Assembly: GCF_946902905.1 (NCBI RefSeq)
Contig: NZ_OX336385.1
Span: 868,001 to 932,000 of the forward strand
Direction of reading: 5' to 3'
Length of the DNA: 64,000 bases
DNA from: Streptococcus sp. Marseille-Q6470
Lineage (GTDB): Bacteria > Bacillota > Bacilli > Lactobacillales > Streptococcaceae
Below, in pieces: positions 46,728 to 55,704 of this stretch. A program made the position numbers and the translations under genes. The notes beneath the pieces are model-generated. The model saw only the letters and a list, made by a program, of their open reading frames with translations, did not search any database and was not told the DNA's origin. Position 1 is the first letter of the stretch. Each line of letters begins with the position of its first letter.

Positions 46728-47014
46728 AAGCCCTCCTCCTCGTAGATGAGATCTTCATCTTCAAAGACAAAGGTATAGTGACGACCATCTTCAAAAATGA
46801 CACCGCCAACGAGACGCTCTAGGCTGCTTTCATATACTTGGACATAGAGAGTCGCAATTTCACCCATCTCTGAAAAGTAGTCACGCACAATCGCAGTCAA
46901 CTCTTCTTGCGTCTTCATGAGCTTGTGCTCATCAGCTACTTTCTTTGCTCCAAAAGCAAGTGCTCCAAGACCTACTAATGCCAAACCTGTTTTAATGATA
47001 TTTTTCGTTTTCAT
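46724..47014 (-). CDS. DUF4651-like streptococcal protein, probably translated from a leaderless mRNA
   Basis: A 96-residue protein: an N-terminal hydrophobic helix (about 5-22, KNIIKTGLALVGLGALAF) and a small cytoplasmic or exposed domain ending in acidic residues (DEDLIYEEEGL). It resembles DUF4651 of streptococci; function unknown. The start ATG (47014) has no Shine-Dalgarno sequence and lies exactly seven bases after a promoter -10 box, so the mRNA should begin at the start codon. It overlaps the thioredoxin gene by four bases. Confidence 0.75.
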   Translation of the reverse strand: MKTKNIIKTGLALVGLGALAFGAKKVADEHKLMKTQEELTAIVRDYFSEMGEIATLYVQVYESSLERLVGGVIFEDGRHYTFVFEDEDLIYEEEGL

Positions 47015-47020
47015 GCTAAC

Positions 47021-47049
47021 ATTGTAACACAAAAAGGTTCTAGGAACAA
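47021..47049 (-). promoter_or_regulatory. Leaderless promoter of the DUF4651-trx-ytpR group
   Basis: Minus strand TTGTTC (47049-47044), 17 bases, TACAAT (47026-47021) with TGT before it (extended -10). The ATG begins six bases after the -10. The -35 borders the terminator of the previous gene. Confidence 0.65.
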
Positions 47050-47075
47050 TGAAAAAGGGAGTTGAACTCCCTTTT
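47050..47075 (-). terminator. Terminator after the DUF1912-like gene
   Basis: AAAGGGAGTT and AACTCCCTTT arms, then TTTTTC on the minus strand. Confidence 0.82.
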
Positions 47076-47089
47076 CTAATTCCTAAATT

Positions 47090-47344
47090 TTAATAATGTC
47101 TCTCACCAAACAAATCTTCTGGCAAATCATGGAAATCCTTACCTGCCTTGAAATTTTCAAACTTGCCTAGCAAAAACTGGTAGGCATCCAAGCGGCTTTC
47201 ATAGCGAATCATGGCATCTTTAGCACGCTCATCTTGATCTTCTTCATAGACTTTTTGGCTTTCTTTGAGGGCCATTTCATTAATCATGATTTGAGTATTG
47301 ACCCAGGCTTCAAATTCTTTCATAAATTCTTGTTCGTAACTCAT
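47090..47344 (-). CDS. DUF1912-like small protein
   Basis: An 84-residue, highly charged, mostly helical protein (SYEQEFMKEFEAWVNTQ, KDAMIRYESRLDAYQFL) resembling DUF1912, a family largely restricted to streptococci. No signal peptide or membrane span is seen. It follows the hemerythrin-PAS gene by ten bases and ends in a terminator, so it closes the DUF1858-DUF438 operon. Function unknown. Confidence 0.75.
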   Translation of the reverse strand: MSYEQEFMKEFEAWVNTQIMINEMALKESQKVYEEDQDERAKDAMIRYESRLDAYQFLLGKFENFKAGKDFHDLPEDLFGERHY

Positions 47345-47353
47345 CGTCTCTCC

Positions 47354-48688
47354 TTATTCTATTCCTCGATAGTAGTCTGTATCAATCTCACGGTAAGGCT
47401 GGATATCCTGAACATACTCCAAGACTCCTTGAAACTCTCCGTCTTCATCGTGTACCGCAGCATAGGTGATATGGACAAACTTGCCCCGTGACTCCGACTT
47501 GAACCACATCTCATACTTGTCTTTTTCCCCCTCACGAAGACCTTTCATAATGGCCTTTACCTTGTCAAGGTACTTGGGTGGGTGACAAAGCTCAACATTT
47601 CGCCCGACTTGGGATGGTATCCGTTTGAAAATCATCTCATCTGCTGGCGTATTGTCATTGTAATACTGGAAGATATCATCCTTATTAACAAAGGTAATCT
47701 CCATAGGCAAGTGATTGAGGATAAGATTTGCTTGTTCAACCGAGAGATAACCGTTGCCAAAAGCCTGTTGACTATGACGGTCTAGCACCGCTTCCTTTTC
47801 CTTAGGTGTAAAGGTAATAGTAAACTGCCCTTCTGGCGTATCAATGACTTGCTGAACTTGGCCATCTACAGTTTCTGGCTGAATTGGTTCTTCTACACTT
47901 TTCTCCTCAACAAAACTTTGACGTTCTGGAATCCATTTTTCAGACGGACGGATGATAGCATAGCCATAGGCATCACTTTCCTCAGCAATCTGAATCCAGT
48001 CATCTTGGGTAAAGGATTCGAGCAGAATCATGAGAAGGATGGACTCTTCCTTGAAAATCATACTCTCAAATTCTGTCGCAAAAGCTTCAAAAGCTTCCTT
48101 TACAGTACTAATAGACACTTCTGGTAAGGATTTGACTGTCGCCATTGCTTTTTGATAGAGTTCCCTGATTTGGTCATCCACTCCCCACATGACCTTTGGA
48201 GGCGAGTCATGTCCGTAACGCTCCATGACAGGAAAGAAGAGTTCTTCCTTGCGCTGATAGTGACGGTCAAACTGACCTACAAGCCCCATCTGACGCACCA
48301 AACCCTTACGCATCTCCGCCAGCATTTCCTCGTCGTCCACAGATTCATAAGTTGAGAGCAATCTACGGACCCGAATCAAGGCAGCACGGAGAGCTAGATT
48401 TTCATCCTTAAAGACTCGCACAGGGTGACCAGGATGCTCGGTATCCTCAACTTCTACGCCCTTAACAGCATTTTTAAAAAGATTGGCATGCACATCACAG
48501 AGCTCCATGACATCCTCAAAGGTTACACCTGAGTCCGAGTTCATCAACTCGTGCTCCATAAGGGAAATCTCAATAGCAGATACACCTGTAAAGGTCTCAT
48601 CAAAGCGTTCCTGAACGGACTCTGGAGAGGCTCCATTATGCAATTCTAATAAAATATCCCGCAGGATATGAATACGTTCATCTGTCAT
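47354..48688 (-). CDS. DUF438, hemerythrin-like and PAS domain protein
   Basis: A 444-residue cytoplasmic protein. Order: DUF438 (about 1-70), a hemerythrin/HHE region (about 80-235, with HYQRKEELFFPVMERYGH and metal-ligand-like His and Glu), a linker rich in Glu and Pro, and a C-terminal PAS_10 sensor domain (about 305-440, HLPMEITFVNKDDIFQYYN, with ELCHPPKYLDKV). Such proteins are thought to sense or repair iron or oxygen/NO damage. It starts on the stop of the DUF1858 gene (shared base), and the pair looks like a split RIC/ScdA-type protein. Confidence 0.88.
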   Translation of the reverse strand: MTDERIHILRDILLELHNGASPESVQERFDETFTGVSAIEISLMEHELMNSDSGVTFEDVMELCDVHANLFKNAVKGVEVEDTEHPGHPVRVFKDENLALRAALIRVRRLLSTYESVDDEEMLAEMRKGLVRQMGLVGQFDRHYQRKEELFFPVMERYGHDSPPKVMWGVDDQIRELYQKAMATVKSLPEVSISTVKEAFEAFATEFESMIFKEESILLMILLESFTQDDWIQIAEESDAYGYAIIRPSEKWIPERQSFVEEKSVEEPIQPETVDGQVQQVIDTPEGQFTITFTPKEKEAVLDRHSQQAFGNGYLSVEQANLILNHLPMEITFVNKDDIFQYYNDNTPADEMIFKRIPSQVGRNVELCHPPKYLDKVKAIMKGLREGEKDKYEMWFKSESRGKFVHITYAAVHDEDGEFQGVLEYVQDIQPYREIDTDYYRGIE

Positions 48689-48921
48689 TAGTCTAACCCG
48701 ATCACTTCGTAACCATTTGCTTCAAGCGTACGCACAATCTTATCCATAGGTGTTCCCTCGAGTTTAGAACCCTGCTTAAGCGATACTTTACGCCCAACCG
48801 TATTTCGCATCAAGGGATTTGCAAGAGGTTTAAAACCAAGCTCAACTAAAATATCTAAAACTTCTGGATGTTTATCCACCACTTCTGCAACGGGAATAGA
48901 TACGTCAATAATATTATCCAT
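48688..48921 (-). CDS. DUF1858 domain protein
   Basis: A 77-residue DUF1858 protein (IIDVSIPVAEVVDKHPEVLDILVELGF). In ScdA/RIC proteins this kind of domain is fused to the N-terminus of a hemerythrin domain; here it is a separate gene sharing one base with the next gene's start. I start at 48921 because ATGGAGG at 48933 contains the ribosome binding site rather than following one. It probably acts with the 444-residue partner. Confidence 0.82.
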   Translation of the reverse strand: MDNIIDVSIPVAEVVDKHPEVLDILVELGFKPLANPLMRNTVGRKVSLKQGSKLEGTPMDKIVRTLEANGYEVIGLD

Positions 48922-48986
48922 CACAACCTCCATTCTGTTCTCACACTGGATTTTCTTTTTTTATTATACCACAAGGACTAGGATAA

Positions 48987-49016
48987 AAAAACTAGCAGTA
49001 CAAGCCTGCTAGTTTC
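48987..49016 (-). terminator. Terminator of the EcsC-like gene
   Basis: AAACTAGCAG and CTGCTAGTTT arms around TACAAGC, with T-run on the minus strand. Confidence 0.85.
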
Positions 49017-49022
49017 TTCTTA

Positions 49023-49802
49023 TTACTCTGCTTCGATGATTTCTGCTTCTTTTCGAATCGTTTCCACATCTCTTTGATACTGAACTTCACTGTAATTGAC
49101 TAGTTTGGATAATTCCCTTTGCAAACTTTTACCCATAGGTTTCATGGTCGTATAGGTTAAACCACCTGAAATTACTCCACCTAGAATAGGAATCACTTTT
49201 CCCACCCCTTTTGCTAAGCCTCCCTTTGTAAGGGTAACACCAAAAATTTTCAGGATTTTTTCTAAAATAGGATACCACAAAGTCTTAGCCAAAGCCTTCT
49301 GAGGAACTGTCTTCATGACATGTTTAGCAACTGAAATTCCACCAGATCGAAGAAGGGCTCCAGCACTATTGACTCCAAGCATAACTCCGAGATAGAGTAA
49401 GAGTGTATTTTTAGCTTCTTCACTCAATTCATTTCGTGAAGCCCAAAGATCATCATAACCATAAATATATCCCAATTCTTGCGCTAGTTTTAAGGAAAAG
49501 GCATAAAACTGAGCCACATCAGTTGGAATGGTGATTGCAAGGGCTAGACCACCAGGAATACCTGCAAGAACAGAAGTTCCACTCGCCAATAGAACATTAT
49601 CCTTAATACAAGAATCGGCAACTTTATCTAAAACATCTTGAGACAATAAAGCTGTTGGGCCCTCTTCTAATAATCTAGGAATATCCTTGGGATCCAATAC
49701 TTTGGAAAATTTATCTACTAAAAATTTTGACCGATCAACTTTGACAATAGGGAGCTTCACGACTTGTTGCAATACTTGCAAAGCTATATCTTGTTTAGAC
49801 AT
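49023..49802 (-). CDS. EcsC-like protein
   Basis: A 259-residue protein that resembles the EcsC family (unknown function, often next to ecsAB). It has two hydrophobic segments (about 72-98, SVLAGIPGGLALAITIPTDVAQFYAF, and 215-235) and a conserved NTLLLYLGVMLGVNSAGALLR helix. ecsAB lies 8 kb away in this window. It stands alone with a terminator behind. I am unsure of the family; related proteins have been labelled otherwise. Confidence 0.6.
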   Translation of the reverse strand: MSKQDIALQVLQQVVKLPIVKVDRSKFLVDKFSKVLDPKDIPRLLEEGPTALLSQDVLDKVADSCIKDNVLLASGTSVLAGIPGGLALAITIPTDVAQFYAFSLKLAQELGYIYGYDDLWASRNELSEEAKNTLLLYLGVMLGVNSAGALLRSGGISVAKHVMKTVPQKALAKTLWYPILEKILKIFGVTLTKGGLAKGVGKVIPILGGVISGGLTYTTMKPMGKSLQRELSKLVNYSEVQYQRDVETIRKEAEIIEAE

Positions 49803-49927
49803 ATTGTTGTTTTCTCTTCTTCTTTCAATTTTGAACTATATCATATCACATTTATTCTTGAAAAGAAATTTTCTGAACTTATTTTTTCTTGATAAGATTT
49901 TAGTAAAGCAGAGTCCTCGTTTTTAAA

Positions 49928-49952
49928 ACAAAAAAAGAGGGTTGCCCCTCTT
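49928..49952 (-). terminator. rbfA terminator
   Basis: AAAGAGGG and CCCTCTTT arms with T-run on the minus strand just after the rbfA stop. Confidence 0.82.
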
Positions 49953-49954
49953 TC

Positions 49955-50305
49955 TTAGTTCTTATCCAGATTGCGTAGCATCTCGTCAATCTTGTTTCCA
50001 TACTCGATGGATTCGTCTTTAACGAAAGTTAAGTCTGGAATTTTATACAATTTCAAATTGCGACCAAGTTCACGTTTGATAGTTCCAGTTGCTTTTTCAA
50101 GCCCGATTTGGGCCTTTTGATTATCTGAGGCAAGGTTACTCAAAATAGTGTAGTAAACCTTAGCTACAGACAAGTCGCCTAACATCTGAACATCTGTGAT
50201 AGTCACGCCTTGGACACGCGGATCACGGACTTTCTTTTGTAAAATCTCATTGACTTCACGCTTGATTTCCATGCCCACACGATCCGTACGGAAATGATTT
50301 GCCAT
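49955..50305 (-). CDS. rbfA: 30S ribosome-binding factor A
   Basis: RbfA (116 residues), a KH-like factor that binds the immature 30S subunit and helps 16S rRNA 5' end maturation. Typical [20 protein letters not shown] start, [19 protein letters not shown] and a C-terminal IDEMLRNL. It is downstream of infB, as in most Firmicutes, but separated by 250 bases of structured DNA. AGGAAGG precedes its ATG. Confidence 0.96.
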   Translation of the reverse strand: MANHFRTDRVGMEIKREVNEILQKKVRDPRVQGVTITDVQMLGDLSVAKVYYTILSNLASDNQKAQIGLEKATGTIKRELGRNLKLYKIPDLTFVKDESIEYGNKIDEMLRNLDKN

Positions 50306-50330
50306 GCTATTCCTTCCTCTCTATTGAACC

Positions 50331-50358
50331 AAAAGCTAGGCCAGCAGACCTAGCTTTT
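50331..50358. terminator. Symmetric stem-loop just upstream of rbfA
   Basis: AAAAGCTAGG and CCTAGCTTTT around CCAGCAGA. T-run is good on the plus strand and only TTTTGG on the minus strand. In the infB to rbfA direction it could be a weak attenuator. Confidence 0.45.
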
Positions 50359-50379
50359 TCTAAACTTATTGATTTTCAA

Positions 50380-50535
50380 TTCAAATTGGAACGAAGTTCA
50401 ATTTGAACTCATCGGCTTCTTTCGCCGTGGTGAAAGTGATTGGGCTGATAATTCAGTTCAATCACTGGGGATTTTTGAGACTCTAGGCTCAAAAATAAGC
50501 AATGAAACCATCGGTTTGCTTGCGTCCCTCACCAC
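50380..50535 (-). ncRNA. Multi-branched structured element between infB and rbfA (candidate cis RNA)
   Basis: An outer stem GTGGTGA/TCACCAC (50427-50433 with 50529-50535) encloses three hairpins. P2 pairs GCAA and AAACC with GGTTT and TTGC (50499-50523). P3 pairs TTTTTGAG with CTCAAAAA (50472-50495). P4 pairs AGTGATTG plus CTGA with TCAG plus CAATCACT around a 2x2 internal loop (50435-50466). A fifth hairpin (50380-50407) follows on the rbfA side. All arms are nearly perfect. It lies in the 250-base spacer of the nusA operon, so it would be in the mRNA. I do not recognise the class. Confidence 0.6.
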
Positions 50536-50555
50536 CTAAGAAAGGAGCAAAAATC

Positions 50556-53297
50556 TTATCTCTTGATTTCTTCCATAACATAAGCTTCAATCACATCATC
50601 CATCTTGATATCATTGTAGCCATCAATCATGAGACCACCTTCACGGCCATTTGTAACTTCTTTGACGTCATCTTTATAGTGTTTCAAGCTTGCAAGTTCA
50701 CCGTCGTAGATAACGACTCCATCACGAATAACACGGACTTTAGAGTCACGGGTAATTTTACCGCTAGTAACCATAAATCCACCGATCGTTCCGACTTTAG
50801 ATACTTTGAAGGTTTCACGGATGATTGCTTCACCGATAACTTTTTCTTCAAATTCTGGATCGAGCATCCCTTTCATGGCTTCTTCCATCTCTTCGATAAC
50901 CTTGTAGATAATGCTGTGGAGACGGATTTCTACATCGTCTGCTTCTGCTTGTTGACGAGCTTGTGGTGTAGGGCGTACGTTGAAACCTACGATAAAGGCA
51001 TTTGAAGCTTCGGCAAGGGTGACGTCAGATTCATTAATAGCACCAACTGCTGAGTGAACGATGGTAACTTTTACACCTTCCACATCAATCTTTTGAAGGG
51101 AAGCAGCAAGAGCTTCAACAGAACCTTGTACGTCAGCTTTGATGATGACGTTAACAGATTTAAGTTCACCAGCTTTAAGAGTGTCAAATAGATTTTCTAG
51201 GCTGACACGTTGAGTAGCTTGACGTTGCTTCATAAGAGCACGTTTAGCACGTTCTTCACCAGCTGCACGAGCAGATTTTTCATCTTCGTATACAGCAAAG
51301 TGATCACCCGCCATAGGTGCTTCGTTCAAACCTGTAATAGATACTGGTGTTGATGGTCCTGCAACCTTAACACGACGTCCAAGGTCATTGGTCATGGCAC
51401 GGACACGTCCGAAAGTATTTCCGACAACGATTGGGTCTTGAACGTTCAAAGTACCTTGTTGAACAAGAAGAGTTGCAACCGCACCTTTTCCTTTATCCAA
51501 GCGCGCTTCGATAACAGTACCGATGGCACGAACTGTCGGATCTGCTTTAAGTTCTTGGATTTCAGCTACAAGAAGGACAGTTTCCAAGAGCTCATCGATA
51601 TTTTGGTTGAACTTAGCTGAGATCTCTACAAACTCAGAATCTCCACCCCAAGCAGTTGACATAACACCGTGTTCAGCCAATTCACCGATCACACGTTCTG
51701 GGTTGGCACCTGGTTTATCAATCTTGTTAATGGCAACGATGATTGGAACATTAGCTGCTTTTGAGTGGTTGATAGCTTCGATAGTTTGAGGCATAACCCC
51801 GTCATCTGCCGCTACGACCAAGATGGTAATATCGGTAACAGAGGCACCACGTGCACGCATAGAAGTAAAGGCCGCGTGTCCTGGTGTGTCGAGGAAGGTA
51901 ATCTTCTTACCATTTTCTTCGATTTGGTAGGCACCGATATGCTGAGTGATCCCACCGGCTTCTCCTGTTGCAACACGTGAATTACGAAGGGTATCCAAAA
52001 GGGTTGTTTTACCATGGTCAACGTGTCCCATGATAGTTACAACTGGTGGACGTTCAACCAACTTGTCTTCATTTAGATATCCATCTTCTACGAAGAAACG
52101 TTCGATATCCGCATTGTCCACTTCTACCTTTTGTTTAGCTTCAATTCCATAATCAACCATGAGGAGTTCGATTGTTTCTCCATCCAAAGATTGGTTTTGA
52201 GTGGCCATAACGCCCATCATAAATAGTTTCTTAACAATCTCAGCTGGTTCACGTTTGATACGTTTTGCGATTTCCGCAACGGTCATACCATCTGTATATT
52301 CAAATTCTGTTGGCAATTCATGGAATTTACGCTCTGTAATAGGTTTTGGAGCCTGATTACGGTTATTTTGTTTATTGCCTTTTTTATTTTTCTTATTGTT
52401 ATTCCAGTTACTATTTCTTTGATTTCTCACTTGATTCTGACTACTTCGATTCTTTTGTTGTTTTCTAGGACCATCTTCCTCGTGATCATAATCATCACGT
52501 TCTTTGTCTGGTCGAGCTTGCTTTTTACGACGTGTATCCACTACAGCCTCTTTGACTACAGGAGCTACTTCAACTACAGGCTGAGTTTGTTCAGCTAGTT
52601 TAGCAGCTTCCTCAAAGAATTCTTCTGGCTCCTTGCGTTTATTAGCTTGAGCCAAGGCTTCTTTGGCAACTTGAGACTGTTTGAAGCGTTCCTCACTTGA
52701 GCGTGCGTATTCTGCATTTTGCTCAGCCTTCAGAGCTGCTGCTCGGGCTTTAAAGTCAATACGAGGACCAGCTTGGTTAGAACGATTATCAGCTTGTTGG
52801 CGATAATCATTGCCACGATTTCCTTGGCCTTGTGGTTTCTTCCCTTGGTCGTTAAAACGACGATTGTCACGGTTCCCTTGACCAGGTTTCCCACCATTAC
52901 GGTTATCGTTCTTTTGACGGTTACCGTTTTGTTGTTGATCGCGGTTGTTACCCTTGTTTTGCTTGCGTCGTTCTGCTTGCTCTTTGGCACGCGCTTCACG
53001 TTCCGCCTTAAAGTTTCGACTCTGCGGTCTTGCAGCTACAACTTTTTCTTCCTTAGGAGTTGCTGGCGTAGCTGGTTTACTTTCCACCTTCGCTTCACTT
53101 GCTTTTGGCGCTACAGGTTTTGCTTCTGATTTAGGAGCAGCAGGCTTAAAGCTGGCTACGATTTTTTCAGCAGCAGCAGCCTCTACGCTTGATGCATGGC
53201 TTTTTACTTCCAAGCCCAACTCTTTTGCACGCGCTACAACTTCCTTACTTTCTTTTCCAAGTTCTTTTGCGATTTCGTACAATCTTTTCTTAGACAA
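50556..53297 (-). CDS. infB: Translation initiation factor IF-2
   Basis: IF-2 (913 residues) brings fMet-tRNA to the 30S and is a GTPase. It has the short IF2_N domain at 1-50, a long charged Asn/Arg/Lys/Gln-rich linker (about 50-330), a second IF2_N-like segment, then the G domain ([20 protein letters not shown] at 417-540) and domains II to IV. The start is TTG at 53297, seven bases after AGGAGG; an ATG four bases upstream is in another frame. Part of the rimP-nusA-ylxR-ylxQ-infB-rbfA operon. Confidence 0.97.
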   Translation of the reverse strand: MSKKRLYEIAKELGKESKEVVARAKELGLEVKSHASSVEAAAAEKIVASFKPAAPKSEAKPVAPKASEAKVESKPATPATPKEEKVVAARPQSRNFKAEREARAKEQAERRKQNKGNNRDQQQNGNRQKNDNRNGGKPGQGNRDNRRFNDQGKKPQGQGNRGNDYRQQADNRSNQAGPRIDFKARAAALKAEQNAEYARSSEERFKQSQVAKEALAQANKRKEPEEFFEEAAKLAEQTQPVVEVAPVVKEAVVDTRRKKQARPDKERDDYDHEEDGPRKQQKNRSSQNQVRNQRNSNWNNNKKNKKGNKQNNRNQAPKPITERKFHELPTEFEYTDGMTVAEIAKRIKREPAEIVKKLFMMGVMATQNQSLDGETIELLMVDYGIEAKQKVEVDNADIERFFVEDGYLNEDKLVERPPVVTIMGHVDHGKTTLLDTLRNSRVATGEAGGITQHIGAYQIEENGKKITFLDTPGHAAFTSMRARGASVTDITILVVAADDGVMPQTIEAINHSKAANVPIIVAINKIDKPGANPERVIGELAEHGVMSTAWGGDSEFVEISAKFNQNIDELLETVLLVAEIQELKADPTVRAIGTVIEARLDKGKGAVATLLVQQGTLNVQDPIVVGNTFGRVRAMTNDLGRRVKVAGPSTPVSITGLNEAPMAGDHFAVYEDEKSARAAGEERAKRALMKQRQATQRVSLENLFDTLKAGELKSVNVIIKADVQGSVEALAASLQKIDVEGVKVTIVHSAVGAINESDVTLAEASNAFIVGFNVRPTPQARQQAEADDVEIRLHSIIYKVIEEMEEAMKGMLDPEFEEKVIGEAIIRETFKVSKVGTIGGFMVTSGKITRDSKVRVIRDGVVIYDGELASLKHYKDDVKEVTNGREGGLMIDGYNDIKMDDVIEAYVMEEIKR

Positions 53298-53313
53298 ATC
53301 ATGTCCTCCTCTT

Positions 53314-53613
53314 CTATTCCATAAGAGACCTCATTTTCTTTGTAAATCCAGCATCTGTCACAGCTAAAACCTTTCTTGATTTCCCAACTGCTATGCTTAA
53401 TTCCAGTGTTGAAAACACGGTTACAACTTCTACTTGATAATAGTGACTTTTATCTTGAATCTTCTTGGTTAGATTTGGGCTAGCATCATGAGCTAGAAAT
53501 ACCAATTTAACTTTCCGGTCTTGAATGGCTTTGACAACCATTTCTTCACCCGAGATGATTTTCCCCGCTCGCTGAGCCAATCCCAAGAGATTACTTACTT
53601 TTTGCTTATTCAA
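53314..53613 (-). CDS. ylxQ: L7Ae-family RNA-binding protein YlxQ
   Basis: A 99-residue member of the L7Ae/L30e/S12e family, probably binding kink-turn RNA. The core [23 protein letters not shown] and [16 protein letters not shown] are typical. The start is a TTG at 53613 overlapping the ylxR stop by eight bases, with a GAGAG site before it. Together with ylxR it lies between nusA and infB as in other Firmicutes. Confidence 0.9.
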   Translation of the reverse strand: MNKQKVSNLLGLAQRAGKIISGEEMVVKAIQDRKVKLVFLAHDASPNLTKKIQDKSHYYQVEVVTVFSTLELSIAVGKSRKVLAVTDAGFTKKMRSLME

Positions 53614-53899
53614 GTCCTAACTCTCTTCTTTTTACTTTGTGATCAACATAAGCGATCAACTCGTCATAAAAACTTTCTTCAACTTCCATGTTGAAGCTAC
53701 GGTTAAAGACTTTTTTCTTTTTAGCCTCTAGGGCCTCTGCATTGTCTAGCTTGATATAAGCGCCACGGCCATTAGCCTTGCCTGTCGGGTCGATAAAGAC
53801 TTCGCCTTCTTTGTTCTTGACAATACGGAGTAAATCTCGCTTATCAATTACTTCGTTAGAAACAACAGACTTGCGCAAAGGGATTTTTCTTGTTTTCAT
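53606..53899 (-). CDS. ylxR: YlxR-family RNA-binding protein (RnpM)
   Basis: A 97-residue YlxR protein. The family core is RKIPLRKSVVSNEVIDKRDLLRIV and GKANGRGAYI. In B. subtilis the protein (also called RnpM) is a nucleic acid binder that has been linked to RNase P RNA. Starts with ATG after AGGAGGG and overlaps ylxQ by eight bases. Confidence 0.92.
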   Translation of the reverse strand: MKTRKIPLRKSVVSNEVIDKRDLLRIVKNKEGEVFIDPTGKANGRGAYIKLDNAEALEAKKKKVFNRSFNMEVEESFYDELIAYVDHKVKRRELGLE

Positions 53900-53920
53900 C
53901 TTTCCCTCCTCTTGCAGCTT

Positions 53921-55057
53921 TTATTCTTCTATCAATTCGTCTGTGTCAGCGAAATCAACTTGACCCGCTTCTTCCATAGCTTCAAATTCACTTGCAGACT
54001 TGATATCGATACGGTATCCAGTCAAGTGAGCCGCCAAGCGAACGTTTTGTCCACGACGACCGATTGCAAGAGATAGTTTGTTATCTGGCACGACGACCAA
54101 AGCACGCTTGCTATCATTTTCATCAAAGATAACTTGGTCAACTTCGGCAGGAGCAATGGCATTGTAGATAAATTCAGCTGGATCTGCTACCCACTCGATA
54201 ACATCGATATTTTCTTCTACAGGTACCATGCGGTCGCTCTTAGCATCGTAGCGAGCTGGGTGGAATTTACTAGTGATTTTCTTGATGTTTGCACCACCAC
54301 GTCCAACGATTGTTCCGATAGCATCCACGTTTGGATTGTGGCTGCGAACAGCAACTTTAGTACGGTCACCTGCTTCACGGGCTACGCTCATGATTTCAAC
54401 AGTTCCATCATATACTTCAGGAATTTCTTGCTCCATCAAACGTTTGATCATTTCTGGATGGCTACGGCTAACAAAGACGTTTACTCCACGAGGATTATCT
54501 TCAACCTTGTAGACATAAACTTCGATACGATCATGAGAAGCAAAAACTTCTCCAGGAATTTGGTCTTGTTTTGACAATTGAGCTTCGATGCTTCCAAGGT
54601 TGACGTAAATGAAGCGGTTGTCAAAACGTTCAACTGTACCTGACATGATTTCTTGTTCATGCTCTTTGTAAGTATTGTAGGTAATGGCACGTGTTTGCTT
54701 ACGCATTTTCTCCATGATGGTTTGTTTTGCAGATTGGGCTGCTACACGACCAAACTCTCCTGGTGCTTCTTCAAATTTGATTTTATCACCAAGCTCATAG
54801 GCTGAATTAATGGCAAGGGCATCTTTTAAACTGATTTCCAAACGGCTATCAAATACTTCATCAACAACTTCACGGACAGTATAGACAGTAAAGTCACCTG
54901 TTTTTTCGTTGAAGTCGATAGCTACGCTATCTGATTGGCCATAGCGTCTACGGTATGCAGAACGAAGTGATTCTACCACTGCGTCGATGATATCTTCTTT
55001 CTTGATTCCCTTGTCTTCTTCCAAAATGCGGAAGGCCTCTAGCATTTCTTTACTCAT
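53921..55057 (-). CDS. nusA: Transcription termination/antitermination protein NusA
   Basis: NusA (378 residues) modulates pausing, termination and antitermination. Layout: N-terminal RNA polymerase binding domain (1-125), S1 domain (SGTVERFDNRFIYVNLG), and two KH domains (with IVGRGGANIKKI and AIGRRGQNVRLAA). It lacks the C-terminal acidic repeats of the E. coli protein, as usual for Firmicutes. The Shine-Dalgarno sequence is weak (AAAAAG). Second gene of the operon. Confidence 0.97.
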   Translation of the reverse strand: MSKEMLEAFRILEEDKGIKKEDIIDAVVESLRSAYRRRYGQSDSVAIDFNEKTGDFTVYTVREVVDEVFDSRLEISLKDALAINSAYELGDKIKFEEAPGEFGRVAAQSAKQTIMEKMRKQTRAITYNTYKEHEQEIMSGTVERFDNRFIYVNLGSIEAQLSKQDQIPGEVFASHDRIEVYVYKVEDNPRGVNVFVSRSHPEMIKRLMEQEIPEVYDGTVEIMSVAREAGDRTKVAVRSHNPNVDAIGTIVGRGGANIKKITSKFHPARYDAKSDRMVPVEENIDVIEWVADPAEFIYNAIAPAEVDQVIFDENDSKRALVVVPDNKLSLAIGRRGQNVRLAAHLTGYRIDIKSASEFEAMEEAGQVDFADTDELIEE

Positions 55058-55098
55058 GTTCTTTTTACTTTTGAATTCTCAAAAGCTATCCTTTCTTT

Positions 55099-55578
55099 CT
55101 ATAATTTTACTGCTAAACGTGCTTTTGATACCAAGTTATATGGAATTTGGACTGTTTTCTTGCGAGTTTTATCCATATATTCCATGGTCAACTCATCCTC
55201 TTCAAAGGACAACAAGGTTCCTTCAAAAACCTTTTGCTTATCGATGGCTTGATAGAGCCCGACATGGATGTATTTCCCAACCGCTCCAGCGACTGCTTCC
55301 TTGGTTTTCAAAGGACGCTCCAATCCTGGACTTGTAATTTCTAGGAAATATTGTTCTGGGAAGGGATCCGGCTTGATAGTATCCAGGACAGGACTGATAA
55401 TTTCAGTCAAGTCTGCCGTATCATTCAAGGTGATTCCTTCAGGCTTGTCTACAAAAATACTAAGAATCATGTCACTGCCAATCTTTCCGTACTCGATATC
55501 TACGAGTTCAAAAGGAGCTTCAATAACAGGTTCTACGACTTCTCTGACTAATTCAACGATAGTTGCGATTGCGTCCAC
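55099..55578 (-). CDS. rimP: Ribosome maturation factor RimP
   Basis: RimP (159 residues) helps 30S assembly. It shows [27 protein letters not shown] and [15 protein letters not shown], the family hallmarks. The annotated start is a GTG whose first base is the last G of AGGAGG, so spacing to the Shine-Dalgarno is abnormally short. No other start in frame is better. First gene of the nusA operon, with a GC-rich hairpin in its leader (GAGGCGGGGAG.. and CGCCTC). Confidence 0.93.
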   Translation of the reverse strand: MDAIATIVELVREVVEPVIEAPFELVDIEYGKIGSDMILSIFVDKPEGITLNDTADLTEIISPVLDTIKPDPFPEQYFLEITSPGLERPLKTKEAVAGAVGKYIHVGLYQAIDKQKVFEGTLLSFEEDELTMEYMDKTRKKTVQIPYNLVSKARLAVKL

Positions 55579-55638
55579 CTCCTCATAAGCAAGAGGCGAA
55601 GATATCTCCCCGCCTCTCTTTCTTATATTCTTGCTAAT

Positions 55639-55667
55639 AGTATAGCACTTTTATGTACTAATGTAAA
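55639..55667 (-). promoter_or_regulatory. rimP-nusA operon promoter
   Basis: Minus strand TTTACA (55667-55662), 17 bases, TATACT (55644-55639) with TGC before it, an extended -10. Confidence 0.72.
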
Positions 55668-55704
55668 GCATAAGCACCCAAATAGCTTGGATTCAAGCTT
55701 TTTC

